NCBI GenBank assembly: GCA_000433115.1
Contig: FR892180.1
Location: forward strand, 1 to 6,617
DNA from: Ruminococcus sp. CAG:382
GTDB lineage: Bacteria; Bacillota; Clostridia; Oscillospirales; CAG-382
Length of the DNA stretch: 6,617 nucleotides
Direction of reading: 5' to 3'
Part shown: positions 1-6,203 of the stretch, one piece after another
Layout: each line of letters starts with the position of its first letter
How positions within the stretch are numbered: position 1 is the first letter of the stretch
Notes under the pieces: model-generated
Told to the model about the DNA's origin: nothing
What the model saw: the letters and a program-made list of their open reading frames with translations, nothing else
The model's database searches: none
Made by a program: the position numbers and the translations under genes

Positions 1-1
1 G

Positions 2-60
2 AAGCTACGCCGTTTCCTGAAAACATTCTTATGCTGTTTTATGCGTGCCGCCCCGAGCGG
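2..60 (+). other. probable in-frame remnant upstream of a frameshift in ABC subunit 1
   Basis: Reading from base 2 gives KLRRFLKTFLCCFMRAA, a basic and hydrophobic stretch like the linker that precedes the first membrane helix in this transporter family. The helix itself (AAIAFVILTT) is read one frame later. The switch would have to occur near the CCCC at 51-54 or the GGG at 60-62. Removing one base there joins the two parts into one continuous protein. With only about 44 bases before the switch the evidence is limited. A sequencing or assembly error and a real mutation are equally possible. Confidence 0.4.
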
Positions 61-1736
61 GAGCCGCGATTGCGTTTGTCATCCTGACCACAGTTATATC
101 GTCTCTTCTCGGCATTATAACCCCTGCGTTTTCGCGCATTTTTCTAGACCGGCTGCTGACAAAGCAGAATCCGGAATGGCTCATGCCGTTCACAATCTTC
201 CTTGCGGGAACGGGTGTGGTCCAACTTATCGTCGCATGGATGCAGGCGGTTTATTCACTGAAGATAAACGGAAAGCTTGCGATGGTGGGAAGCACAACGT
301 TTATGTGGAAGATCCTGCGTATGCCGATGGAGTTTTTCTCTCAGCGTATGGCGGGCGATATTCAGGGCAGACAGGCGTCGAACTCCATGATAGCCGAGAG
401 ACTTGTCGATACCTTTGCGCCTCTCGCGCTCAATGCGGCAATGATGGTGTTTTATCTTGTCGTCATGCTCAGATACAGCGTGATACTGACGCTTATCGGA
501 CTTGCATCGGTGCTTGCGAACCTTGTCCTTTCGGGCATTATTTCAAAAAAACGCATGAATATCACCCGTGTGCAGATGCGTGATGCGGGCAAGCTCGCCG
601 GAACCACGGTCGCCGGCATCGAAATGATCGAAACCATTAAGGCAAGCGGCGCGGAAAACGGCTTTTTTGAAAAATGGGCGGGATATCAGGCAAGCGTAAA
701 CGCCAGCCAGGTGAAATTCCAGCGCATGAATCAGCTCCTCGGACTGCTTCCGACGCTTGTCAGCTCGGTCTGCGGCACGGCGGTGCTGATGACGGGCGTT
801 TTCCTCGCCATGAACGGCGAATTCACGGTAGGCATGATTATGGCGTTCCAGGGCTTCCTTTCGTCCTTTGTTTCTCCTGCCGCAACACTGATTTCGGCGG
901 GGCAGACTCTTCAGGAAATGCGTACGGATATGGAACGCATCGAGGATGTTATGAAATACCCGACGGATGTCGCCTGTGAAAGCTCTTCAGACGACGAAAA
1001 TGCCGAATACAACAAGCTTTCGGGCAGTATCGAACTGAAAAACGTGACCTTCGGCTATTCCCGCCTTGCCGAACCGCTCATCAGGGATTTCAGCATGACC
1101 CTGAAGCCCGGCGCCCGCGTGGCTTTTGTCGGAGCGTCCGGCTGCGGAAAATCAACGCTTTCAAAACTGATTTCGGGTTTGTATAAGCCGTGGAGCGGCG
1201 AGATACTGTTTGACGGCAAGCCGATGTCCGAAATTGACCGGAGCGTGTTTACCGGTTCGCTTGCCGTGGTTGACCAGGACATAATTCTGTTTGAGGATAC
1301 CATTGCAAACAACATAAAAATGTGGGACAATTCCATTGAGGATTTTGAAATGATCATGGCAGCCCGCGATGCACAGCTACATGAGGACATAATGCAGCGT
1401 GAGGGCGGATATCAGTATAAGCTGACCGAAGGCGGAAAGGATTTTTCCGGCGGTCAGAGACAGCGTATGGAGATAGCTCGCGTACTTGCACAGGACCCCA
1501 CGATCATCATTCTTGACGAGGCGACGAGTGCACTTGACGCAAAAACGGAGTACGACGTTGTCAGATCTATCAAGGACCGCGGTATAAGCTGCATCGTTGT
1601 GGCGCACCGCCTTTCCACGATCCGTGACTGTGACGAGATAATCGTTCTCGACCGGGGAAATGTTGTTGAACGCGGGACACATGAAGAGCTGATGGCGCAC
1701 GGCGGCGTATATACACAACTCGTATCAAATGAGTAA
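45..1736 (+). CDS. NHLM-type peptide exporter ABC subunit 1, membrane and ATPase domains (5' end missing or frameshifted)
   Basis: This is an ABC half-transporter expected to cut leader peptides and export the cores across the cytoplasmic membrane. Numbering is from the GTG at 45. About six membrane segments are visible, near residues 8-28, 47-70, 126-143, 145-166, 231-256 and 264-286. The ATPase domain runs from about 328, with Walker A GASGCGKST at 363-371, signature SGGQ at 468-471, Walker B ILDE ending at Glu492 and switch His521. The phrase PAFSRIFLDRLL after the first segment is typical of the peptidase-containing NHLM (PCAT-like) subunit, which is usually about 700 residues with an N-terminal C39 peptidase. 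That peptidase is not in the window. The GTG at 45 has no ribosome site and falls just before the first membrane helix, so it is not a credible true start. The frame is closed upstream by TGA at 18-20, which suggests a frameshift. The stop lies 11 bases before the next transporter gene. Confidence 0.85.
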   Translation: MPPRAGAAIAFVILTTVISSLLGIITPAFSRIFLDRLLTKQNPEWLMPFTIFLAGTGVVQLIVAWMQAVYSLKINGKLAMVGSTTFMWKILRMPMEFFSQRMAGDIQGRQASNSMIAERLVDTFAPLALNAAMMVFYLVVMLRYSVILTLIGLASVLANLVLSGIISKKRMNITRVQMRDAGKLAGTTVAGIEMIETIKASGAENGFFEKWAGYQASVNASQVKFQRMNQLLGLLPTLVSSVCGTAVLMTGVFLAMNGEFTVGMIMAFQGFLSSFVSPAATLISAGQTLQEMRTDMERIEDVMKYPTDVACESSSDDENAEYNKLSGSIELKNVTFGYSRLAEPLIRDFSMTLKPGARVAFVGASGCGKSTLSKLISGLYKPWSGEILFDGKPMSEIDRSVFTGSLAVVDQDIILFEDTIANNIKMWDNSIEDFEMIMAARDAQLHEDIMQREGGYQYKLTEGGKDFSGGQRQRMEIARVLAQDPTIIILDEATSALDAKTEYDVVRSIKDRGISCIVVAHRLSTIRDCDEIIVLDRGNVVERGTHEELMAHGGVYTQLVSNE

Positions 1737-1742
1737 GGAGGT
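1735..1742 (+). promoter_or_regulatory. strong ribosome binding site of ABC subunit 2
   Basis: AAGGAGGT is a full match to the anti-Shine-Dalgarno sequence. It starts inside the TAA stop of the preceding gene and ends five bases before the ATG at 1748. It fixes that ATG as the start and implies that the two transporter genes are translated from one message. Confidence 0.8.
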
Positions 1743-1747
1743 ATGTC

Positions 1748-3952
1748 ATGGGTTGGTTTGACGAACAGATAAGAGACCGGAAGCGAAACGATGATGAGGC
1801 GTTTGCCGAAGCGTTTGCAAACATGGCAGCAGCCATAACGGGCAGAAAAATTGACACCCTCCTGAATAACGACCGCGTTGTCACAAAGGACGCCATTGAC
1901 GAAATCCTGCGGTACTATCACGTAAAGAGCCGCGAAGTGCCGGACGGCATAGGCGACGTCAACGAACAGCTTGAATATCTTATGCGTCCGTACGGTATAA
2001 TGAGACGCACTGTGAAGCTGGAGGACGGCTGGTACCGCGACGCCATCGGTGCAATGCTCGGCGTGCTCCGCGACAGCGGCCGTGTTGTGGCGCTTATTCC
2101 GACCGGACTGTCGGGATACAGCTATATCGACTGCGAAACCGGCAAACGGAAGAGAATAAACCGCAAAAACAGCCGGCTTTTCGAAGAAGAGGCGATCGCG
2201 TTTTATAAACCCTTTCCGCTGAAAAAGCTCAGCCTGCCTTCTCTTGCCGCATATATAGTGCGGACGCTTTCCGTGTCGGACTTTGTGATGATCGCCCTGG
2301 CAACGCTTGCTTTGTCGCTCATCGGGATGATTTCCCCGATGATAAGCAAGCTGTTGTTTGACCGGGTGCTGACATCCGGAAGCATACGCCTGCTTCTTTC
2401 CATCGCATTCTTTTCTGTGTGTGTTTCGGTAAGCACGCTGCTGATCACCGCTGTGAAAAACATGATCACTTCGCGCATCGAAACAAAGCTCAGCATATCC
2501 GTTGATGCGGCAACCATGATGAGAATCATGTCGCTTCCTGCGGATTTCTTCAAGAAGTACAGCTCGGGAGAGCTTTCCAGCCGTGCGTCGCAAGTAGGTG
2601 TGCTTTGCAAAATGCTTGCGTCGACCGTCCTGTCCACGGGACTCACTTCTGTCTTTTCGATTATATACATATCGCAGATATTTGTCTATGCTCCGGATCT
2701 TGTTGTGCCTGCGCTGATTATAATTCTGGTCACGGTCGTGTTCTCACTGATATCATCCGTTGTTCAGATGAAGCTCAGTACACGTCAGATGGAGCTTTCG
2801 GGCAAAGAAAGCGGCATGACCTATGCGCTCATCTCCGGAATACAGAAGATAAAGTTGGCGGGAGCGGAAAAACGCGCCTTTGCAAGATGGGGAAATCTTT
2901 ATGCCGAAAACGCAAAGTTCACGTACGACCCGCCGACGTTTATCAAGCTCAATTCCGTTATAAGTCTTGCCATAAGCCTTGTCGGAACGATCGTCATGTA
3001 CAGTATGGCGGTGAGATCCGGTGTTTCGGTAGCTGATTACTATGCCTTCAACACCGCGTATGCCATGGTGTCCGGCGCATTTATGGCTCTTGCCGGAATA
3101 GCGCTTTCCGCGGCACAGATAAAACCGATACTAAATATGGTCAAGCCCTTTTTCGACGCCGTTCCCGAGGTTTCGGACGGAAAACAGGTGCTCACAAGAC
3201 TGTCCGGCGGAATCGAACTGAACAACGTTTCGTTCAGGTATTCCGAAAACATGCCGCTTATCATCGACAATCTGTCGCTGAAGATACGTCCCGGTCAATA
3301 CGTCGCAATCGTCGGCAAAACAGGCTGCGGAAAATCGACGCTGATGCGCCTGCTGCTGGGTTTCGAGCATCCGCAGAAGGGCGCCGTATATTATGACGGA
3401 AAAGATCTTGAACGGATCGATCTCCGCTCGCTCCGGCGCAGAATCGGCGTGGTTATGCAAAACGGAAAGCTTTTTCTGGGTGATATATATTCAAATATCG
3501 TCATTTCGGCGCCCTGGCTGTCACAGAAAGACGCATGGGAAGCCGCCGAACTTGCCGGAATCGCCGACGATATCAGAAAAATGCCGATGGGGATGAACAC
3601 GGTGATATCCGAAGGCTCAGGCGGCATATCGGGCGGACAGCGCCAAAGACTGATGATTGCGCGTGCAATCGCCCCGAAGCCGAAAATACTGATGCTTGAT
3701 GAGGCAACAAGCGCACTTGACAACCTCACGCAGAAAAAAATATCCGAGTCGCTTGACTCGCTTAAATGCACGAGGATCGTAATTGCCCATCGTTTGTCCA
3801 CCATAAAGCAGTGCGACAGAATCATCGTTCTTGACCACGGAAAGATAATCGAAGACGGCAAATACGATGAGCTTATCGAAAAAAACGGCTTTTTTGCGGA
3901 GCTTGTCGCGCGTCAGAGGCTTGACGATGTGACGCATAACAAAAAAATCTGA
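1748..3952 (+). CDS. NHLM-type peptide exporter ABC subunit 2 (fused permease and ATPase, no peptidase)
   Basis: This 734-residue protein is the probable partner half-transporter in the peptide exporter. Residues 1 to about 165 form a soluble domain with motifs typical of the second NHLM subunit, including GWFDEQI near the start, TKDAIDEILRYYH at 46-58, LRDSGRVVALIPTGLSGY at 107-124 and FEEEAIAFYKPFPLKKL at 145-161. There is no C39 Cys/His pair, so it should not cut leaders itself. Membrane segments begin at about residue 179 and continue to roughly 455. The ATPase carries Walker A GKTGCGKST at 523-531, signature SGGQ at 628-631, Walker B LDE ending at Glu652 and switch His681. All catalytic motifs are intact, so both halves of the dimer could hydrolyse ATP. 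The start is set by the strong ribosome site at 1735-1742. The role of the N-terminal domain is unknown; cargo recognition or regulation would be a guess. Confidence 0.9.
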   Translation: MGWFDEQIRDRKRNDDEAFAEAFANMAAAITGRKIDTLLNNDRVVTKDAIDEILRYYHVKSREVPDGIGDVNEQLEYLMRPYGIMRRTVKLEDGWYRDAIGAMLGVLRDSGRVVALIPTGLSGYSYIDCETGKRKRINRKNSRLFEEEAIAFYKPFPLKKLSLPSLAAYIVRTLSVSDFVMIALATLALSLIGMISPMISKLLFDRVLTSGSIRLLLSIAFFSVCVSVSTLLITAVKNMITSRIETKLSISVDAATMMRIMSLPADFFKKYSSGELSSRASQVGVLCKMLASTVLSTGLTSVFSIIYISQIFVYAPDLVVPALIIILVTVVFSLISSVVQMKLSTRQMELSGKESGMTYALISGIQKIKLAGAEKRAFARWGNLYAENAKFTYDPPTFIKLNSVISLAISLVGTIVMYSMAVRSGVSVADYYAFNTAYAMVSGAFMALAGIALSAAQIKPILNMVKPFFDAVPEVSDGKQVLTRLSGGIELNNVSFRYSENMPLIIDNLSLKIRPGQYVAIVGKTGCGKSTLMRLLLGFEHPQKGAVYYDGKDLERIDLRSLRRRIGVVMQNGKLFLGDIYSNIVISAPWLSQKDAWEAAELAGIADDIRKMPMGMNTVISEGSGGISGGQRQRLMIARAIAPKPKILMLDEATSALDNLTQKKISESLDSLKCTRIVIAHRLSTIKQCDRIIVLDHGKIIEDGKYDELIEKNGFFAELVARQRLDDVTHNKKI

Positions 3953-3961
3953 TTTTTTTGT
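3939..3961 (+). terminator. A/T-rich inverted repeat across the stop codon, possible weak terminator or attenuator
   Basis: Two perfect 10-base arms, ACAAAAAAAT at 3939-3948 and ATTTTTTTGT at 3952-3961, flank a three-base CTG loop. The TGA stop of ABC subunit 2 (3950-3952) lies in the loop and the first base of the right arm. The stem has only one G:C pair, so it is weak. It is not a classic GC stem followed by a U run, because the U run is the right arm itself. It might lower read-through from the transporter genes into the sigma factor and precursor genes. Confidence 0.3.
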
Positions 3962-4010
3962 AGCCACTTTTTCGTTTGACTCGTATAAACAAACAGAAGG
4001 AGGAAAGAGA

Positions 4011-4247
4011 GTGAAAAAAAGCGGAAACAGACGCGGTATTGCGAATGACGCGATAAACGAACAGAAACTCGCCTTGCTTTTTGACTATCAGCTTTTTGAA
4101 AACGATCCGGAACTGAAGGCGCTGATAGCCGAGACAGAAAACAGCTGTTTTGCCGAGATTTCCGACGATGACCTGCTTGGAGTAAGCGCCGCAGGTGAAA
4201 CGGTGCCCGACGAAAAACGCAGACGCCATGAGGACAGCACGGTATGA
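4011..4247 (+). CDS. small unknown protein with a leader-like C-terminal segment, coupled to the sigma factor
   Basis: This 78-residue protein is not one I can name. The GTG start follows AGGAGG at 3998-4003 with a seven-base gap, which is convincing. The middle (about 18-48) is predicted helical and acidic, including LFDYQLFENDPELKALIAET, with a single Cys at 46. Residues 50-61 (ISDDDLLGVSAA) match the cluster's leader pattern. Ile, Leu and Val sit at -12, -7 and -4, with Ser and Asp at -11 and -10, but Ala-Ala replaces Gly-Gly. The rest is a charged 17-residue tail, GETVPDEKRRRHEDSTV, with no Cys. The stop overlaps the sigma factor start in ATGA, so the two are probably translated together. 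It could be an anti-sigma or partner peptide, a decoy for the exporter peptidase, or a signal precursor. Only the coupling and the resemblance are seen directly. Confidence 0.75.
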   Translation: MKKSGNRRGIANDAINEQKLALLFDYQLFENDPELKALIAETENSCFAEISDDDLLGVSAAGETVPDEKRRRHEDSTV

Positions 4248-4744
4248 ACGCGGCGGCAGAGAAAGAGAAGCTGTACACGGAATACCGCGACAAGGTCATG
4301 GGCTATATTTTCGGAAAGCTGCAAAACCGGCATGATTCCGAAGATCTTGTCAGCGAGGTTTTCCTGAAGGTGTGCGAAAAATACGACTGCTTCGACCAAA
4401 GCCGGGCATCGGTATCCACATGGATATATACGATCACGCGAAATACCGTTATTGATTATTTCCGCACAAGGCGCACCTGTTCGGAGCTGCCGCCCGATCT
4501 CTCGGACGACTGCCGCCCCGATGAGGATATTCTGACCGGAGAGTCGCTGAAGCAGCTTGCCGCAGCTCTCGGCAGACTGGATAAACGAGCCCGCGACCTG
4601 ATCGTCCTCAGATACGCCAAAGGAATGACGCTGAAGGATATCGCGGAAAGAATGAACATATCGTATGCATATGTAAAGGTGCTTCATAACAACGCACTGC
4701 GCAGTTTACGTGCGCTGATTAATGAACAAAGAATAAAGTATTGA
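4244..4744 (+). CDS. ECF-like sigma-70 family RNA polymerase sigma factor
   Basis: This 166-residue protein has the two-domain layout of an ECF sigma factor. Region 2 covers about residues 12-77, with a core-binding segment HDSEDLVSEVFLKV at 30-43 and the -10-reading helix STWIYTITRNTVIDYFR at 58-74. A variable linker (78-103) follows. Region 4 covers about 104-159, with LDKRARDLIVLRYAKGMTLK at 112-131 leading into a helix-turn-helix that ends near 155. It should direct RNA polymerase to a small set of promoters. Its place between the exporter and the precursor genes suggests that it controls this cluster. The ATG overlaps the previous stop in ATGA, and a modest GAGGA lies about nine bases upstream inside that gene. 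No anti-sigma factor of a recognised type is visible, although the coupled small protein is a candidate. The first precursor gene starts 14 bases after its stop. Confidence 0.9.
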   Translation: MNAAAEKEKLYTEYRDKVMGYIFGKLQNRHDSEDLVSEVFLKVCEKYDCFDQSRASVSTWIYTITRNTVIDYFRTRRTCSELPPDLSDDCRPDEDILTGESLKQLAAALGRLDKRARDLIVLRYAKGMTLKDIAERMNISYAYVKVLHNNALRSLRALINEQRIKY

Positions 4745-4758
4745 TTGGAGAAAACATC

Positions 4759-4980
4759 ATGAACGAACAGAAAAAAGAAATCAAAAATGACGAAGCGGAA
4801 AAACAGCAGACTGAAAATACCGAACTTTCGGATGAAACGCTTGAAGAGGTAAACGGCGGGCTCGGTCTTTCGGTCGTGTTCTGCAAGGGCTGCGGAAAAA
4901 GAAGAGGCCGCATCCGCAAGGGATACTGCGATGAATGCTATACAAAGCGTTTCGGAGACGGCTCCGGAAACCCTGTCTGA
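4759..4980 (+). CDS. double-glycine precursor peptide 1 with a four-Cys zinc-ribbon-like core
   Basis: This is a 73-residue exported peptide precursor by inference. The ATG at 4759 is chosen over the in-frame TTG at 4741 because TTGGAG at 4745-4750 sits eight bases upstream and because this start gives the same MNEQKKE opening as precursor 3. Residues 1-34 are an acidic, Lys/Glu-rich leader ending in ELSDETLEEVNGG, with Leu at -12, Leu at -7 and Val at -4 as exporter peptidases of the C39 type prefer. The 39-residue core is basic, with Cys at 42, 45, 57 and 60 (CxxC-x11-CxxC), a pattern that suits one zinc ion or two disulfides. The tail GDGSGNPV is longer than in the related precursor 3. The short leader is not the Nif11 type seen in precursors 5 and 6. 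It could also be a small cytoplasmic zinc ribbon, but the leader argues against that. Confidence 0.75.
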   Translation: MNEQKKEIKNDEAEKQQTENTELSDETLEEVNGGLGLSVVFCKGCGKRRGRIRKGYCDECYTKRFGDGSGNPV

Positions 4981-4988
4981 TCACAGGC

Positions 4989-5192
4989 ATGAGTGACGAA
5001 GCGCTTAATGCGGTTTTCGGCGGCATTGGCGTGACTGCGGTTTGCGATAAATGTGTTTCCGCCGCAGAATTTCCCGGAGAGGGCGCCTGCTTCGGCGCAT
5101 GGAGCAACAGAAAAACATATACCTGCGGCAGTCTTATGGACACCGGCAGCTTTCTGAAATGCAGGAAGTGCGGCTATAAGAAAAACAGCTGA
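4989..5192 (+). CDS. precursor-like peptide 2 with a minimal 12-residue leader and six-Cys core
   Basis: From the ATG at 4989 the product is 67 residues, beginning MSDEALNAVFGG. This is exactly the peptidase-recognition part of the leader and nothing more: the initiator Met falls at -12, Leu at -7 and Val at -4. The core has Cys at 19, 22, 34, 46, 58 and 61, with CxxC pairs at both ends (CDKC and CRKC). No good ribosome site precedes 4989, but the stop of precursor 1 ends only eight bases earlier, so restart of the same ribosomes is plausible. An in-frame ATG at 4935 would give 85 residues. Its 18 extra residues would be read out of frame through the end of precursor 1, are strongly basic and look unlike the acidic leaders here. 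The leader may have been shortened by a deletion. Whether it is still secreted is unclear. Confidence 0.6.
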   Translation: MSDEALNAVFGGIGVTAVCDKCVSAAEFPGEGACFGAWSNRKTYTCGSLMDTGSFLKCRKCGYKKNS

Positions 5193-5255
5193 CAGCGCCC
5201 GATTATGAGCAATGTATGAGACGCAAAAACAAAAACGATCAGGGAGGATCATAAC

Positions 5256-5450
5256 ATGAACGAACAGAAAAAGGAATTTGAAAACAACAAGACCGAGCTG
5301 AACGAAAACGACCTTGAAAAGGTGGGCGGCGGCAAGCGGGTAGTGATTGGCGACGGAAAGATGGGAACGTGCAAAAGATGCGGAACTTATGCCTATATCA
5401 TTGACGGGTACTGCAGCAAGTGCGCGGAAAAGATAAGAAACGGTCAATAA
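5256..5450 (+). CDS. double-glycine precursor peptide 3 with a four-Cys zinc-ribbon-like core
   Basis: This 64-residue precursor starts at an ATG eight bases after GGGAGG at 5242-5247. Residues 1-26 form a short acidic leader ending LNENDLEKVGGG. With Val at -4 and Leu at -7 and -12, cleavage should follow the third Gly. The core carries Cys at 39, 42, 53 and 56 (CxxC-x10-CxxC), nearly the spacing of precursor 1, and both read CKxCG then GYCxxC. The first seven residues MNEQKKE and the first 17 bases are identical to precursor 1, so the two are paralogues, probably from tandem duplication. Like the other precursors it has no neighbouring modification enzyme. A zinc-bound or disulfide-bonded secreted peptide is the simplest inference. 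Confidence 0.75.
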   Translation: MNEQKKEFENNKTELNENDLEKVGGGKRVVIGDGKMGTCKRCGTYAYIIDGYCSKCAEKIRNGQ

Positions 5451-5465
5451 ACGGGTAAGACGGTT

Positions 5466-5756
5466 ATGACAAAAAGCAATGAGTTTCCCGAAAAATCAAA
5501 GGCAGCCGAAGCCTCCGACAAAGAGCTTGAAGCTGTTTCGGGCGGTATTGATATTATTCTCAATAACAAAAGCGCAGACATTGACGGCATCGTGATAAAC
5601 AATAATAACTTTGACACGAGCATAAATGTTGATATTTTCGACCCGAGGATCAAGTTCAACAACAATAGTGTTGATATGAGCATAAAGCAAAGCAATACCT
5701 TTGATAAAAATATCCTGCACTGCAATTCCGATATAAAGATACTGAAGAACAACTGA
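5466..5756 (+). CDS. double-glycine precursor peptide 4 with an Asn-rich repetitive core
   Basis: This 96-residue product has a 27-residue leader ending ASDKELEAVSGG, with Leu at -7 and Val at -4. Position -12 is Ala rather than a large hydrophobic residue. The 69-residue core differs from all its neighbours: it is rich in Asn, Asp and Ile, has a single Cys at 86, and is visibly more AT-rich than the rest of the window. It contains an internal repeat 20 residues apart (NNNNFDTSIN at 45-54 and NNNSVDMSIK at 65-74) and alternates hydrophobic and polar residues, which would suit a beta-solenoid or self-associating strand. The start has only a weak ribosome site and lies 15 bases after the previous stop, so it may depend on coupling. 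The function is unknown. Confidence 0.65.
   Translation: MTKSNEFPEKSKAAEASDKELEAVSGGIDIILNNKSADIDGIVINNNNFDTSINVDIFDPRIKFNNNSVDMSIKQSNTFDKNILHCNSDIKILKNN
5598..5686 (+). repeat. imperfect 29-base direct repeat, 60 bases apart, inside precursor 4
   Basis: Copies at 5598-5626 and 5658-5686 match at 23 of 29 positions by eye. Both begin AACAA and end GAGCATAAA. The offset of exactly 60 bases keeps the frame and gives a 20-residue protein period. This points to growth of the core by internal duplication. Confidence 0.65.
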
Positions 5757-5801
5757 AGAGCGCTATCCCCTTGAAAAACAAATAATAAGGAGAAAACGAA
5801 A

Positions 5802-6182
5802 ATGGAAATGAACAACGAACTCATTGCGAGAGCAAAGAAAGCAAAATCATCTGAGGAGCTTATGGCTCTTGCCAAAGAAAACGGCGAAGAACTGACCGAA
5901 GAAAGCGCAAAGGAGTACTTTGAGCTGCTGAACCCCAAAACAGGAGAGCTTTCGGACGATGAGCTTGATAATGTGGCCGGCGGCGGATGCTACAACAAAG
6001 ACGGTCATCTTATGACCACCATCGGACACAGATGCAGATATTATGAAGAAGACACATCGGAAACCTTCGGAATGAACGGCACCTGCATGAAATGCAAGTA
6101 TTGGGATGACGACAACTGGAACGGATACGAGACGCTCGGACGGCCTCTCAGATGTCTGAACCCGAACAACGACAGAAAGTGA
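5802..6182 (+). CDS. Nif11-like leader precursor peptide 5 with a five-Cys core
   Basis: This 126-residue precursor has a full Nif11-like leader at residues 1-61: a helical opening (NNELIARAKKAKSSEELMAL), then LAKENGEELTEE, and the end GELSDDELDNVAGG. The register is Leu at -12, Leu at -7 and Val at -4, so cleavage is expected before Gly62-Cys63. The core of about 65 residues has Cys at 63, 78, 95, 98 and 118, is rich in Asp, Asn, Trp and Tyr, and carries CMKCKYW followed later by CLNP. Precursor 6 shares that arrangement. AAGGAG at 5787-5792 lies nine bases before the ATG at 5802, which favours this start over the in-frame ATG at 5808. Nif11-like leaders are known to guide modification enzymes in lanthipeptide and other systems, but none is encoded here. 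Confidence 0.85.
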   Translation: MEMNNELIARAKKAKSSEELMALAKENGEELTEESAKEYFELLNPKTGELSDDELDNVAGGGCYNKDGHLMTTIGHRCRYYEEDTSETFGMNGTCMKCKYWDDDNWNGYETLGRPLRCLNPNNDRK

Positions 6183-6186
6183 TCAA

Positions 6187-6203
6187 CACGGTGCAGAACC
6201 GTG
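6187..6203 (+). other. small hairpin between precursors 5 and 6
   Basis: CACGGT at 6187-6192 and ACCGTG at 6198-6203 form a perfect six-base stem with a five-base loop, just after the stop of precursor 5. No T run follows, so it is unlikely to terminate transcription. It could mark an RNA processing or stability site. Confidence 0.35.

Noticed and set aside
41..583. Plus-strand open frame of 180 codons overlapping ABC subunit 1
   Set aside because: Beyond about position 60 it is a Cys/His-rich shadow of the transporter frame. Only its first bases are of interest, as the probable remnant before the frameshift.
1454..2593. Long open frame on the minus strand, 379 codons
   Set aside because: It lies opposite the two transporter genes, which have intact motifs. 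Its translation is rich in Arg, His and Cys with no recognisable domain, and it spans a gene junction. It is a codon-use shadow.
3976..3989. TTGACT and TATAAA before the small protein gene, as a possible promoter
   Set aside because: The two elements are only two bases apart, so they cannot be the -35 and -10 of one sigma-70 promoter, and no suitably spaced partner was seen for either.
4088..4687. Minus-strand open frame of 199 codons across the small protein and sigma factor genes
   Set aside because: It is fully antisense to two well-supported genes, has no domain I recognise, and spans their junction.
4741..4758. TTG at 4741 as the start of precursor 1
   Set aside because: It overlaps the sigma factor stop, leaves the ribosome site inside the gene, and loses the MNEQKKE start shared with precursor 3.
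5190..5255. Possible RNA element or terminator between precursors 2 and 3
   Set aside because: No stem with a following T run could be found. Only an A-rich tract and the ribosome site are visible.
5444..5938. Minus-strand open frame of 164 codons rich in Ser, Leu and Phe, resembling a membrane protein
   Set aside because: The hydrophobicity is the expected antisense reading of Asn/Asp/Lys/Glu-rich precursor genes. It spans precursor 4 and the leader of precursor 5.
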